From NCBI RefSeq assembly GCF_018255755.1, contig NZ_CP073766.1:4586501-4650500 (forward strand): DNA of 64,000 nt, in the 5' to 3' direction. The position numbers and the translations under genes were made by a program. Of the stretch, positions 7,435-15,479 are shown piece by piece (within the stretch, counting starts at the first letter, position 1; each line of letters starts with the position of its first letter). This DNA comes from Chitinophaga sp. HK235 (lineage in GTDB: Bacteria; Bacteroidota; Bacteroidia; Chitinophagales; Chitinophagaceae). The notes under the pieces were generated by a model. It ran no database searches. It was not told the DNA's origin and worked only from the letters and a program-made list of their open reading frames with translations.

Positions 7435-9132
7435 TTATCTCCGATGTCTCTTGCTCCTGGGTGTAGGATGCCCCTTTTTATGTTTGGGAACATGTTTGGA
7501 AGGATGTTTACGCACTTTTTTCTTGATAACAGGTTTGCCGCTGGTTTCCGGACAGATCGTTTTATACACCGGCTCTGATCCGGTCATATTATGGGTATCA
7601 AAAGCCAGGCTTTCTACATGGTCAGGGTAGTGTACCCGGATAATATATTCTGCATTGGGTTCCAGCTTAGCTGTTATCTTTTCAGATGGAGCGGCAATCA
7701 TATAACACCAGCCCATATCACGGGTTTTATTATACAGATATACACAGGTGTTGGTATAGGTGCAGATATCTACGGTAAGGGGTATACGTAATAGCGGAAC
7801 AGGTAGTGGTTGTAGTTCAGGCAGGGCTGGCGGCAGGCTAAAGCTATAGATATCATCGCCTCCCATACCTCCTGGCCTGTTGGAGGAAATAAAGCCCTCA
7901 TGCAAAGTTTGCGGCACATAACAAAAGTCATCACCGCTGGAATTAAATGGTAGCATCAGGTTGACAGGCACCGTCCAATCGCTTCTGTTACCGGTGGTAG
8001 CAAATACATCATAGCCACCAAGGCCAGGCAGGCCTTTACTGGCATAATACAGCATTTCATGAGAGCCCGCTACCGGAAACGCTTCATCATCTGTTGTATT
8101 GATTACGCGTCCGCAGTTCCGGGGCTGGCCCCAGGTGTTGTCGTCCTGTTTTTCGCAATACCATATATCCGTTCCGCCGGTGCCACCAGGCATATCGGAG
8201 GTGAAGTACAGGATATTGCCGGACTCGTTCAATGCAGCATGCCCCAGCGAGTAGTCGTTGCTGTTATAAGGGAAAGCCACAGGAGGCTGCCACCGGTTGT
8301 TTTTACGGACAAAGACGAGCAGTCTGAGCTGACGGGTACCATACACCGGTTTTTCCTTTTTATCGTATGCCACTTTCCTGGCCGGATCTGTCACGGTAAC
8401 ATAGGCGGTGTCACCAGCTGGTGCAAAACATACAGGTCCTACATGGAAGGGATAGTTGTTGATAAAAGCGGAAAAGTCTTTTACATAACCAATACCGCTC
8501 CGGGTATCTTCCGCTTCATACAGTTTTCCATAACCGGCATTGTTACGCCCATAACGGCGCCGGGTTCCTTTGATATACCAGATATTCTTGCGGACACTGT
8601 CAGACACAAATACAACACGATTCCCATACCAGGAGCTTCCCCAGTCATTTTTCCCGGTATTAATGCCGGTTTCATTTTTTAATGGAATGGGTGCTGGACT
8701 GGCTGCCCATTTTATGGCAGAATCGCATCCTGCGATACGGGACGCGACCCGCTGCTGGTCAGGGTATTGCTGATATTGCCTTTTAGCGTCTTCATATTGT
8801 CCCAGACATTTGAGCATATCTGCATAATGCAGGCGGGCTTCGGCATCGTTGGGGTTTTCCTGCAACAATTGCCCATACCAATAGGTAGCTTTATCGTACT
8901 GGTTGAACAGTCGGTAAGAGTCTGCCAGTTTTTCCTTGATCTCATGTGCATGTCTGCGTCCTTCGCGGGTGCGTAGCAGTCTTTCATAGAGGCCTGCTGC
9001 CTGTGCATATTCTTCTCTTCTGAAATGTACATCTGCCGTTTTACTGATGGCTGGCTGTTCCTGGGCTGCAGCTATGTGTGATAAGCACAGCAGTACACCT
9101 GCTTTTAAACAATTGATCAATGATTTTCTCAT
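7435..9132 (-). CDS. Exported TPR plus PD40 beta-propeller protein (type IX secretion-associated, PorE-like without OmpA domain)
   Basis: 565 residues. Signal peptide MRKSLINCLKAGVLLCLSHIAAA; TPR repeats at about 30-140 (EYAQAAGLYERLL, YDKATYWYGQLLQENPNDAEARLHYADML). PD40/WD40-like propeller blades follow, such as ILYFTSDMPGGTGGTDIWYC and EGFISSNRPGGMGGDDIYSF. A short cysteine-containing segment comes next, then a Lys/Arg/His-rich tail of about 30 residues. PorE relatives normally end in an OmpA-like peptidoglycan-binding domain, which is absent here. Eleven bases after the PorP/SprF gene, so cotranscribed; the pair probably forms part of, or a paralogue of, the type IX secretion/gliding apparatus. 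Confidence 0.85.
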   Translation of the reverse strand: MRKSLINCLKAGVLLCLSHIAAAQEQPAISKTADVHFRREEYAQAAGLYERLLRTREGRRHAHEIKEKLADSYRLFNQYDKATYWYGQLLQENPNDAEARLHYADMLKCLGQYEDAKRQYQQYPDQQRVASRIAGCDSAIKWAASPAPIPLKNETGINTGKNDWGSSWYGNRVVFVSDSVRKNIWYIKGTRRRYGRNNAGYGKLYEAEDTRSGIGYVKDFSAFINNYPFHVGPVCFAPAGDTAYVTVTDPARKVAYDKKEKPVYGTRQLRLLVFVRKNNRWQPPVAFPYNSNDYSLGHAALNESGNILYFTSDMPGGTGGTDIWYCEKQDDNTWGQPRNCGRVINTTDDEAFPVAGSHEMLYYASKGLPGLGGYDVFATTGNRSDWTVPVNLMLPFNSSGDDFCYVPQTLHEGFISSNRPGGMGGDDIYSFSLPPALPELQPLPVPLLRIPLTVDICTYTNTCVYLYNKTRDMGWCYMIAAPSEKITAKLEPNAEYIIRVHYPDHVESLAFDTHNMTGSEPVYKTICPETSGKPVIKKKVRKHPSKHVPKHKKGHPTPRSKRHRR

Positions 9133-9143
9133 GCCTGCATATT

Positions 9144-10145
9144 TTAAAAGTACCGGGGACTCATAGTACGGGATTGATATTTTTTACTGTTGAAGAGGAA
9201 GCCTACTGAGATTTCGTGTGACCCTTGCTGATAGCTGGCCATTTTGTTGATGGTGATATCGTATGAATAACCAATACGGAGCTGTGGTGTGGCGTAAAAC
9301 TCCACCAGTGCACTGGCGGCGTCCAGTTGTTCCAGATCGTTGGCCAGTGCAGGTTTGCTCCATAACTTCACCCCTGTGCGATAGGAGCCACCAATCCATA
9401 GCCTGTCGGCTATCAGTAAAAATGCGTTGATATCCAGATTTGTAGGGCCTTTAAAATCTTCCTTCACCAGCAATGATGGTTTCAGTTTGAGGTTTTCTGA
9501 AAGATTCAGCAGATAACCGGCCGTCAGATACAGATGCTGGGTCTTACGCAAAGTGCTGTAATTGTATCCACCCCAGTAGTAATTGATATTGGAGGTATAC
9601 AGGGAAAACAGGTCCATGACAGAAGCACCGATATAAAACTTAGGCGTATAGTAATACACGCCAAAACGGGCGTCAGGAACTATTCTAGAGGTTTTACCCT
9701 GTGGGATAGCCTGGTCCAGGTCGTCCACAAACTTCAGTGCGGTACCATCTACGCTGTACTGGGTGATGCCTCCGCCCAGGCCAATGCACAGACGCCGGGT
9801 ATCATCAGGATCGAGCGGGATGCGGTAGGAGTAAAAACCGTATGCCGACAGGTTTTCCTGAGGCCCCAGTTTATCAAACATCACCTGTGCGCCTACTCCT
9901 ACTCTTTCGTCTTTGGCGTTTGTAAGGCCATCAATGGAGACACCTGCCGTTTGTGGTGCTCCCGGGAAATTAACCCACTGGTGGCGGTAAATGGCATTCA
10001 GGTACCAGTCCTGCTTGTATCCGGCGTATGCCGGGTTTACACTCAGGCCATTAAATATATACTGGCTGAACTGAACATTTTGTTGTCCGGCAGCTGTCAG
10101 TAGCCCTAAGCAGCCTAATACAAATAATAGGAGTCGCTTTGTCAT
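9144..10145 (-). CDS. PorP/SprF family type IX secretion outer membrane protein
   Basis: 333 residues with signal peptide MTKRLLLFVLGCLGLLTAAG. The family start QNVQFSQYIFNGLSVNPAYAGY is followed by a beta-barrel with alternating strands (YLNAIYRHQWVNFPG, FYIGASVMDLFS) and the terminal motif HEISVGFLFNSKK. PorP/SprF proteins sit in the outer membrane and work with PorE/PorK/PorN components in substrate secretion or adhesin display; many Bacteroidota carry numerous paralogues. Here it leads a two-gene unit with the PD40/TPR protein. The start ATG at 10145 is the only one giving an intact signal peptide. Confidence 0.9.
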   Translation of the reverse strand: MTKRLLLFVLGCLGLLTAAGQQNVQFSQYIFNGLSVNPAYAGYKQDWYLNAIYRHQWVNFPGAPQTAGVSIDGLTNAKDERVGVGAQVMFDKLGPQENLSAYGFYSYRIPLDPDDTRRLCIGLGGGITQYSVDGTALKFVDDLDQAIPQGKTSRIVPDARFGVYYYTPKFYIGASVMDLFSLYTSNINYYWGGYNYSTLRKTQHLYLTAGYLLNLSENLKLKPSLLVKEDFKGPTNLDINAFLLIADRLWIGGSYRTGVKLWSKPALANDLEQLDAASALVEFYATPQLRIGYSYDITINKMASYQQGSHEISVGFLFNSKKYQSRTMSPRYF

Positions 10146-10876
10146 ATATGTGGACCATTTTATATGATTACCTGCATCATTTTATCCAGCCTTTATATGC
10201 CTTTTCCTGTCTGTTCCTGATTGTACTAACGGTGAAGTATAAACAACAAAAAGGAAACCGGTGTTCACAAAGTTGTAAATCCGGCTGTTTGGCCCTGCAG
10301 CCATCCTTTTTCTATGGTACCGGAAATAAGCAGGGCAGCACCACTCCTGGTGGTGTTGCTGATGGGGTTTCCCTCAAAATCTTCTATGCTGGTAAATTGT
10401 GTGTCGGATGTTAGTAACAGGCAGGTATATACGGGGAGCGGGGCATCTGCCCTCCTACATAACCATTTTTTTACCGCGTATACAAACAATCGTAAACATA
10501 CATCCATAGACAAACTGTTTAAGATATGGTATCTCAGGCCGGGACACAAACAGTCATAGCTTCACATGCAAACCAGGGAGAAAAAAAGAATGTAAAAAGT
10601 TGTCTAAAGGGGTGGTGAGGTCATGAACGGGGCAAAAACATCAAAGTGAATTTTGGTTTATGACGTTCTCATTGTCAATCAAATATAACGTCGTCATCCC
10701 AATAAATAAAAAAAAATTATGATCAGACAATGACTAAAAGCCTGAAAACAAGTAATATGTAAATATTATTGTATTCTATGTTTTTCACAACCGAAGTGTT
10801 TATACATGAATAAATAAAGAAGCCTCTGCCAAGAACAGGCAGAGGCTTCTATTATAAAAAATAGCTAATTACGATC
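10146..10876. other. Long intergenic region between PorP/SprF and atpA
   Basis: 731 bases without a convincing gene. Two overlapping small frames (10139-10414 plus, 10265-10549 minus) have no homology signature, ribosome site or codon bias. A TATATTTG -7 element occurs on the minus strand at 10680-10687, about 530 bases before the PorP gene. That implies a long leader or an unrecognised small RNA or peptide. The atpA terminator is at 10818-10850. Confidence 0.6.
10818..10850. terminator. Strong terminator after atpA
   Basis: AGAAGCCTCTGCC (10818-10830) and its exact reverse complement (10838-10850), a 13-base-pair stem with a 7-base loop. Thymine-rich sequence follows on the minus strand. 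It ends the atpBEFHA transcript 27 bases after the atpA stop. Confidence 0.85.
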
Positions 10877-12454
10877 TTAAACGAACCTTGGTTTCAGTTC
10901 ATTAGCCAGGGTCAGCATCTTTTTGATACCTTCTTCAGGCAGTTTACCGCTTTTGAATTCGGCCAGTACTTCTGGTAAGCGAACCTGCATTTCGTTCAGG
11001 AAAGCTTCTTCGAAAGCGCGAACCTGTTTAACCGGAACATCACGCAGCAGACCTTTGGTACCGAGGTAGATGATTGCGACTTGTTTTTCTACAGGCAGCG
11101 GGCTGAACTGTGCTTGTTTCAGGATTTCCACGTTACGGGCACCTTTGTCGATAACTGCTTTGGTAGCAGCGTCCAGGTCACCACCGAATTTGGAGAAGGC
11201 CTCCATTTCGCGGTATTGAGCCTGGTCGAGTTTCAGGGTACCGGATACTGATTTCATGGATTTGATCTGAGCGTTACCACCCACGCGGCTTACGGAGATA
11301 CCTACGTTGATCGCAGGACGTACACCGGCGTTGAACAGGTTACCTTCCAGGAAGATCTGACCATCGGTGATGGAGATTACGTTGGTTGGGATGTATGCAG
11401 ATACGTCAGATGCCTGTGTTTCGATGATCGGCAATGCAGTGAGGGAACCACCACCTTTTACCAGGTGTTTGATAGACTCAGGCAGGTCGTTCATTTGTTT
11501 TGCGATATCATCGTTGTTGATGATTTTCGCAGCACGTTCGAGCAGACGGCTATGCAGGTAGAATACGTCACCAGGATAAGCTTCACGACCAGGAGGACGT
11601 TTCAGCAGCAGGGATACCTCACGGTAAGCAACGGCCTGTTTGGACAGGTCATCGTATACGATCAGGGCTGGACGGCCGCTGTCACGGAAGAACTCACCGA
11701 TAGCAGCACCGGCAAATGGAGCGTAGAACTGCAGCGGAGCTGGTTCAGATGCAGAAGCAGCAACGATTACAGTGTAAGCCATTGCACCAGCTTCCTGTAA
11801 AGTTTTCATTACACCTGCAACGGTAGATGCTTTCTGACCTACAGCCACGTATATGCAAAATACAGGTTTACCTGCTTCATAAAATTCTTTCTGGTTGATG
11901 ATGGTATCGATACAGATAGCAGTTTTACCTGTCTGACGGTCACCGATTACCAGCTCACGCTGACCACGGCCGATAGGAATCATCGCGTCGATCGCTTTGA
12001 TACCAGTCTGCAGCGGTTCTTTTACTGGTTCGCGGTACAGTACACCTGGTGCTTTACGCTCCAGTGGCATTTCATACAGCTGACCAGTGATAGGGCCTTT
12101 ACCATCGATTGGTTCGCCCAGTGTATTTACCACGCGTCCTACCATGCCTTCGCCCACGTTGATGGAAGCGATTTTACCGGTACGACGTACTTTATCTCCT
12201 TCTTTAATGTCCTGAGATCCACCCATCAAAACCACACCTACGTTATCTTCTTCCAGGTTCAATGCAATTGCTTTTACACCATTGCTGAATTCAACCAGTT
12301 CACCATAACGCACATTACCCAAACCGTAGATGCGGGCGATACCATCACCCACCGACAATACTGTGCCTACCTCTTCGAGATCGGCAGAAGCATTGAAGTT
12401 GCTTAACTGCTGGCGTAATATCGCCGAAATTTCATCAGGTTTAATATCAACCAT
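10877..12454 (-). CDS. atpA: ATP synthase F1 subunit alpha
   Basis: 525 residues. P-loop GDRQTGKT at 171-178; family segments IGRGQRELVIG and SDVSAYIPTNVISITDGQIFLE are intact. Alpha is the non-catalytic nucleotide-binding subunit of the F1 hexamer and forms the catalytic interface with beta; its conserved Arg lies in the ISVSRVGG region. It is the last gene of the operon: a strong terminator follows and the usual next gene, atpG, is not present in the window. It is 82 bases downstream of atpH. Confidence 0.98.
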   Translation of the reverse strand: MVDIKPDEISAILRQQLSNFNASADLEEVGTVLSVGDGIARIYGLGNVRYGELVEFSNGVKAIALNLEEDNVGVVLMGGSQDIKEGDKVRRTGKIASINVGEGMVGRVVNTLGEPIDGKGPITGQLYEMPLERKAPGVLYREPVKEPLQTGIKAIDAMIPIGRGQRELVIGDRQTGKTAICIDTIINQKEFYEAGKPVFCIYVAVGQKASTVAGVMKTLQEAGAMAYTVIVAASASEPAPLQFYAPFAGAAIGEFFRDSGRPALIVYDDLSKQAVAYREVSLLLKRPPGREAYPGDVFYLHSRLLERAAKIINNDDIAKQMNDLPESIKHLVKGGGSLTALPIIETQASDVSAYIPTNVISITDGQIFLEGNLFNAGVRPAINVGISVSRVGGNAQIKSMKSVSGTLKLDQAQYREMEAFSKFGGDLDAATKAVIDKGARNVEILKQAQFSPLPVEKQVAIIYLGTKGLLRDVPVKQVRAFEEAFLNEMQVRLPEVLAEFKSGKLPEEGIKKMLTLANELKPRFV

Positions 12455-12536
12455 AATTATGATTTTAAAAAAAGTCGTTAGAAAAATTTATATAACGACA
12501 ACAGCTTTGCGTGTACGCAGCGGCTGCTGTTTTTAA

Positions 12537-13097
12537 TTAACGTATTGCGGATACGTAAATATTCTTGCTGAATTGTTTTTTGATATCGTGCAGATCACGG
12601 GCAACGGAAGCATCAAACAGATTGTCGTTGGCTTCGAGCACAAAACCACCGATCAACTCTTCATTTACAGCTGTTTCCAGTTGTACCTGCTGAGGGATCT
12701 CGCTGGCCACTTTCTGACGGATTGTTTCCAGGGTAGCGTTGTCCAGTGCTACTGCTGTAGTGATTTTTACAATACTGATGTTTTTGATAACATTGTACTG
12801 ACGGGTGAATTCTACCGCCATTTCGGGCAGGCAGCTTTCACGTGTTTTATTGATCAGCAGGTTGATGAAAGCCAGGGTGGTAGCATTTACTCTACCTTCC
12901 AGGATGGCCGCCATGATCTTCTGCTTTTTATCAGCCTTGATAATCGGGCTTTTGAGCAAACTCACCACATCGCGGTTGGATTTCACCAGTTGCTGCAGGA
13001 ACAGCATGTCGTTATGCACCGCTTCCAGCTGGCCCTTTTCCTGAACCAGGTCTATCAATGATTTTGCATACCTAGATGCTAAACGGGGATTCTGCAT
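12537..13097 (-). CDS. atpH: ATP synthase F1 subunit delta
   Basis: 186 residues, typical for delta/OSCP. It starts MQNPRLASRYAKSLIDLVQEKGQLE, the conserved N-terminal helical domain, and ends with the family pattern VNEELIGGFVLEANDNLFDASVARDLHDIKKQF. Delta links the F1 head to the peripheral stalk made by subunit b. It lies between atpF and atpA, as expected. The 60-base gap after atpF holds a GC-rich hairpin (13122-13143). Confidence 0.95.
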   Translation of the reverse strand: MQNPRLASRYAKSLIDLVQEKGQLEAVHNDMLFLQQLVKSNRDVVSLLKSPIIKADKKQKIMAAILEGRVNATTLAFINLLINKTRESCLPEMAVEFTRQYNVIKNISIVKITTAVALDNATLETIRQKVASEIPQQVQLETAVNEELIGGFVLEANDNLFDASVARDLHDIKKQFSKNIYVSAIR

Positions 13098-13121
13098 ATA
13101 GCTTATAGCTTTTAGCCGTCA

Positions 13122-13143
13122 GCCTCCGGCAGATACCGGAGGC
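13122..13143. other. Hairpin between atpF and atpH
   Basis: GCCTCCGG (13122-13129) pairs with CCGGAGGC (13136-13143) around a 6-base loop. There is no T-run, so it is more likely an mRNA stability or processing stem than a terminator. Beside it is a short AGCTTATAGCTTTTAGC repeat. Confidence 0.5.
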
Positions 13144-13157
13144 CAACAGTTAATATC

Positions 13158-13652
13158 TTAATTCAGTTTAATTTCTCCAGCCAGTTGTTTCACGTAAGAT
13201 TCCTGAGCTGTTTTATCAGCCAGTTCTCTTCTCAACACTTTCTCAGCCACTTCAATCACGAGCGAACCTACCTGGTTTTTCACGTCGGTCAGAGCTGCCA
13301 GTTTTTGATTTTCAATCGCTGTATAAGCTTCGCTGATGATCTTTTTGGCTTCAGCCTGCGCCTGTGCTTTCGCCTCGCTGATGATAACATCTTTCGCGTC
13401 TTTCGCCTCTTTCAGGATTTTGCTTCTTTCAGCTTTCGCTTCAGCCAGTACATGCTCATGCTCAGCTTTCATCTGCGCCATCTCTTCCTTCACTCTTTCA
13501 GCGGAAGCAATGGAATCTGCGATAGAGCCTTCCCTTTCTTTCAAAACTGCCAGGATCGGAGTCCATGCAAATTTTTTCAGGATCAGGAATACGATGATGA
13601 AAATGACGAATGAGATAAGAAACAAGCCCAACGCGGGTATCAACAGATCCAT
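13158..13652 (-). CDS. atpF: ATP synthase F0 subunit b
   Basis: 164 residues. A single N-terminal membrane helix (ALGLFLISFVIFIIVFLILKKFAW) is followed by a long charged coiled coil rich in Ala, Lys and Glu (SAERVKEEMAQMKAEHEHVLAEAKAERSK and onward), ending near QLAGEIKLN. Two b subunits form the peripheral stator stalk. The length and Ala/Lys/Glu heptads match the family. It follows atpE after a 145-base gap containing a perfect 11-base-pair stem. Confidence 0.96.
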   Translation of the reverse strand: MDLLIPALGLFLISFVIFIIVFLILKKFAWTPILAVLKEREGSIADSIASAERVKEEMAQMKAEHEHVLAEAKAERSKILKEAKDAKDVIISEAKAQAQAEAKKIISEAYTAIENQKLAALTDVKNQVGSLVIEVAEKVLRRELADKTAQESYVKQLAGEIKLN

Positions 13653-13750
13653 GTTATATGAATTTTATTTATTTTGATTTGATATTTATCGGTTTCAGGA
13701 AGTGATGGAAATCAACCCATCTCTCAATAATCCAATGGCCAAATGAAAGA

Positions 13751-13787
13751 TTACTGCATCCATTGCCCTGTGCGCCGGATGCAGTAA
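13751..13787. other. Hairpin between atpE and atpF
   Basis: TTACTGCATCC (13751-13761) is the exact reverse complement of 13777-13787, with a 15-base loop. It lies 11 bases after the atpE stop on the coding strand and lacks a strong T-run. It could protect or partly terminate the message after atpE. Confidence 0.6.
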
Positions 13788-13797
13788 AAAGTTTGGC

Positions 13798-14055
13798 TTA
13801 CAGAACTACCGCCAGCAGACCAGCGATTACACCGAAGAGGGCAACACCCTCAACCAGCGCAGCAGCCAGGATCATGTTCGCACGGATGTCGTTAGCAGCT
13901 TCTGGTTGACGAGCGATAGACTCCAGAGCGCTTTTACCAATGTTGCCCACACCGATACCAGCAGCGATAGCAGCGATACCAGCGCCTACAGCGCCACCAG
14001 CTTTAGCTAAACCAGATACTGCAGCAGCCTGCAATAAAACAGTCAAAAGTGCCAT
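13798..14055 (-). CDS. atpE: ATP synthase F0 subunit c
   Basis: 85 residues forming two membrane helices joined by the polar loop RQPEA (49-53). The ion-binding carboxylate is Glu69 in ALVEGVALF. There is no extra Gln/Ser pair typical of sodium-type rings, so proton coupling is likely. The glycine-rich first helix (AGGAVGAGIAAIAAGIGVG) packs the c-ring. About ten copies are needed per enzyme, which may relate to the hairpin directly after this gene. Confidence 0.97.
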   Translation of the reverse strand: MALLTVLLQAAAVSGLAKAGGAVGAGIAAIAAGIGVGNIGKSALESIARQPEAANDIRANMILAAALVEGVALFGVIAGLLAVVL

Positions 14056-14092
14056 AATGAATATGTATTTGTATTTAAGAAATTACGATTGA

Positions 14093-15244
14093 TTAGTGAT
14101 GATCATCATGTCCACCTTCCATTGCCTGGCCAATAAACACGGCTGTCAGGTTGGCAAAGATAAAGGCCTGGATAAAGGCAACCAGCAACTCCAGCATCAT
14201 CATTACGATGTTGAACGCAATAGTTATTGGCAGGAAGCCATAACCAGCCACCTTGCTTAAAGATCCAAAGATGAACACCAGGGAAATAATACTCAGGATG
14301 ATGATGTGACCTGCCAGAATGTTGGCAAACAACCTGATTGCCAGTGATACCGGCTTGGTAACCACACCAATCAGCTCTACCGGAGCCAGGATGACCTTCA
14401 CGCCCATAGGCACAGGAGGATTAAAGATATGTCCCCAGAAATGTTTGTTGGTAGAGAACATAGTAGCTATAAAGCTGATGATAGCCAGCGCAGCAGTCAC
14501 AGCGATGTTACCGGTTACGTTGGCAGAACCAGGTAACAGACCCAACAGGTTGTTAATCAGAATAAAGAAGAAAATAGTCAGTATAAACGGAGTATACTTC
14601 TCTGCTTTACCAGGAATGTTTGGTTTTACCACCTCATCACGCATGAAGATGATCACCGGCTCAATCAGGCTCTGGAAGCCTTTAGGCGCTTTTTTGGCAC
14701 CACGAACACGGTACGCCTTCGCTACGTTCAGCATCAGAATGATCAGCAGCACAGCCGCAATAATCATAGAGGTGATGTTTTTGGTGATGGAGAGATCGTA
14801 GATCTCCTCGCCGGTCGGCATATCGTTCGCATCTACTGCGATTACCTTGCCATCTGCATATTTAGCCGGATCCAGTCCTTTCTCATGCACGTAGTGCGCG
14901 TTTACCAGACGGTAACCGTCATGCGCTTCATGACCATGATGAAACTGGGAAGAAGAAAATACAGAAAGTCCACGTGTAGGATTATAAATAATCACAGGCA
15001 GCGGAATGGTCGCATGCGTTTCGCCTATGCTGAACAGATGCCAGTCATGTGCGTCCTTAACGTGTCCGAGAATTACTTCCTTAGCATCAAATTTTTTTGG
15101 TTCTTCAGCTACTGCATCCTGATGAGTTGCTGGCTCGGTACCGCCCTCATTATGTGCCGCATAGGAAAAATTACCAAAACTGTGAAGGCCTAAAACCATC
15201 ACAAGTGCTACCATTCTATGTTTGAACTTACTGAAAGAAATCAC
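14093..15244 (-). CDS. atpB: ATP synthase F0 subunit a with extended exported N-terminus
   Basis: 383 residues, longer than the roughly 270 of E. coli. A signal-like N-terminus (to about 29, ending FSYA) precedes a His/Glu-rich extracytoplasmic stretch of about 120 residues, as known in Bacteroidota. The membrane part carries the conserved Arg helix AIRLFANILAGH that faces the c-ring, and the protein ends in a His/Asp-rich tail. It conducts protons through F0. The start is probably the GTG at 15244, which supplies a charged n-region; an ATG ten codons later is possible. A -7 element lies at 15264-15271. Confidence 0.94.
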   Translation of the reverse strand: MISFSKFKHRMVALVMVLGLHSFGNFSYAAHNEGGTEPATHQDAVAEEPKKFDAKEVILGHVKDAHDWHLFSIGETHATIPLPVIIYNPTRGLSVFSSSQFHHGHEAHDGYRLVNAHYVHEKGLDPAKYADGKVIAVDANDMPTGEEIYDLSITKNITSMIIAAVLLIILMLNVAKAYRVRGAKKAPKGFQSLIEPVIIFMRDEVVKPNIPGKAEKYTPFILTIFFFILINNLLGLLPGSANVTGNIAVTAALAIISFIATMFSTNKHFWGHIFNPPVPMGVKVILAPVELIGVVTKPVSLAIRLFANILAGHIIILSIISLVFIFGSLSKVAGYGFLPITIAFNIVMMMLELLVAFIQAFIFANLTAVFIGQAMEGGHDDHH

Positions 15245-15263
15245 CGTTTTCTGAAATTTTGCG

Positions 15264-15271
15264 CAAAGATA
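15264..15271 (-). promoter_or_regulatory. -7 promoter element of the atp operon
   Basis: TATCTTTG on the minus strand, an exact consensus match, 20 bases upstream of the atpB GTG. No TTG at the ideal distance. Confidence 0.55.
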
Positions 15272-15479
15272 AACGTTTTTATCTCAAAAATTCAGCGACT
15301 ATGCAAAAAACTATGGAGATATTGTATATGTATTGATAATCAGGAGTTTATATCCCTAATAAAACATTGCTGCTACCCAGGAAAAGCACCTAAAAAATGA
15401 TACTTCTCTCAGCAATCTGCCATATATATTTTTTTATCATTTGTAGCACTGAAACATTACTGCAGTCTCCCCTGCTCCA

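Noticed and set aside
10265..10549. 94-residue frame upstream of PorP/SprF
   Set aside because: No ribosome site, no recognisable motif and it overlaps an equally weak frame on the other strand; kept only as part of the gap description.
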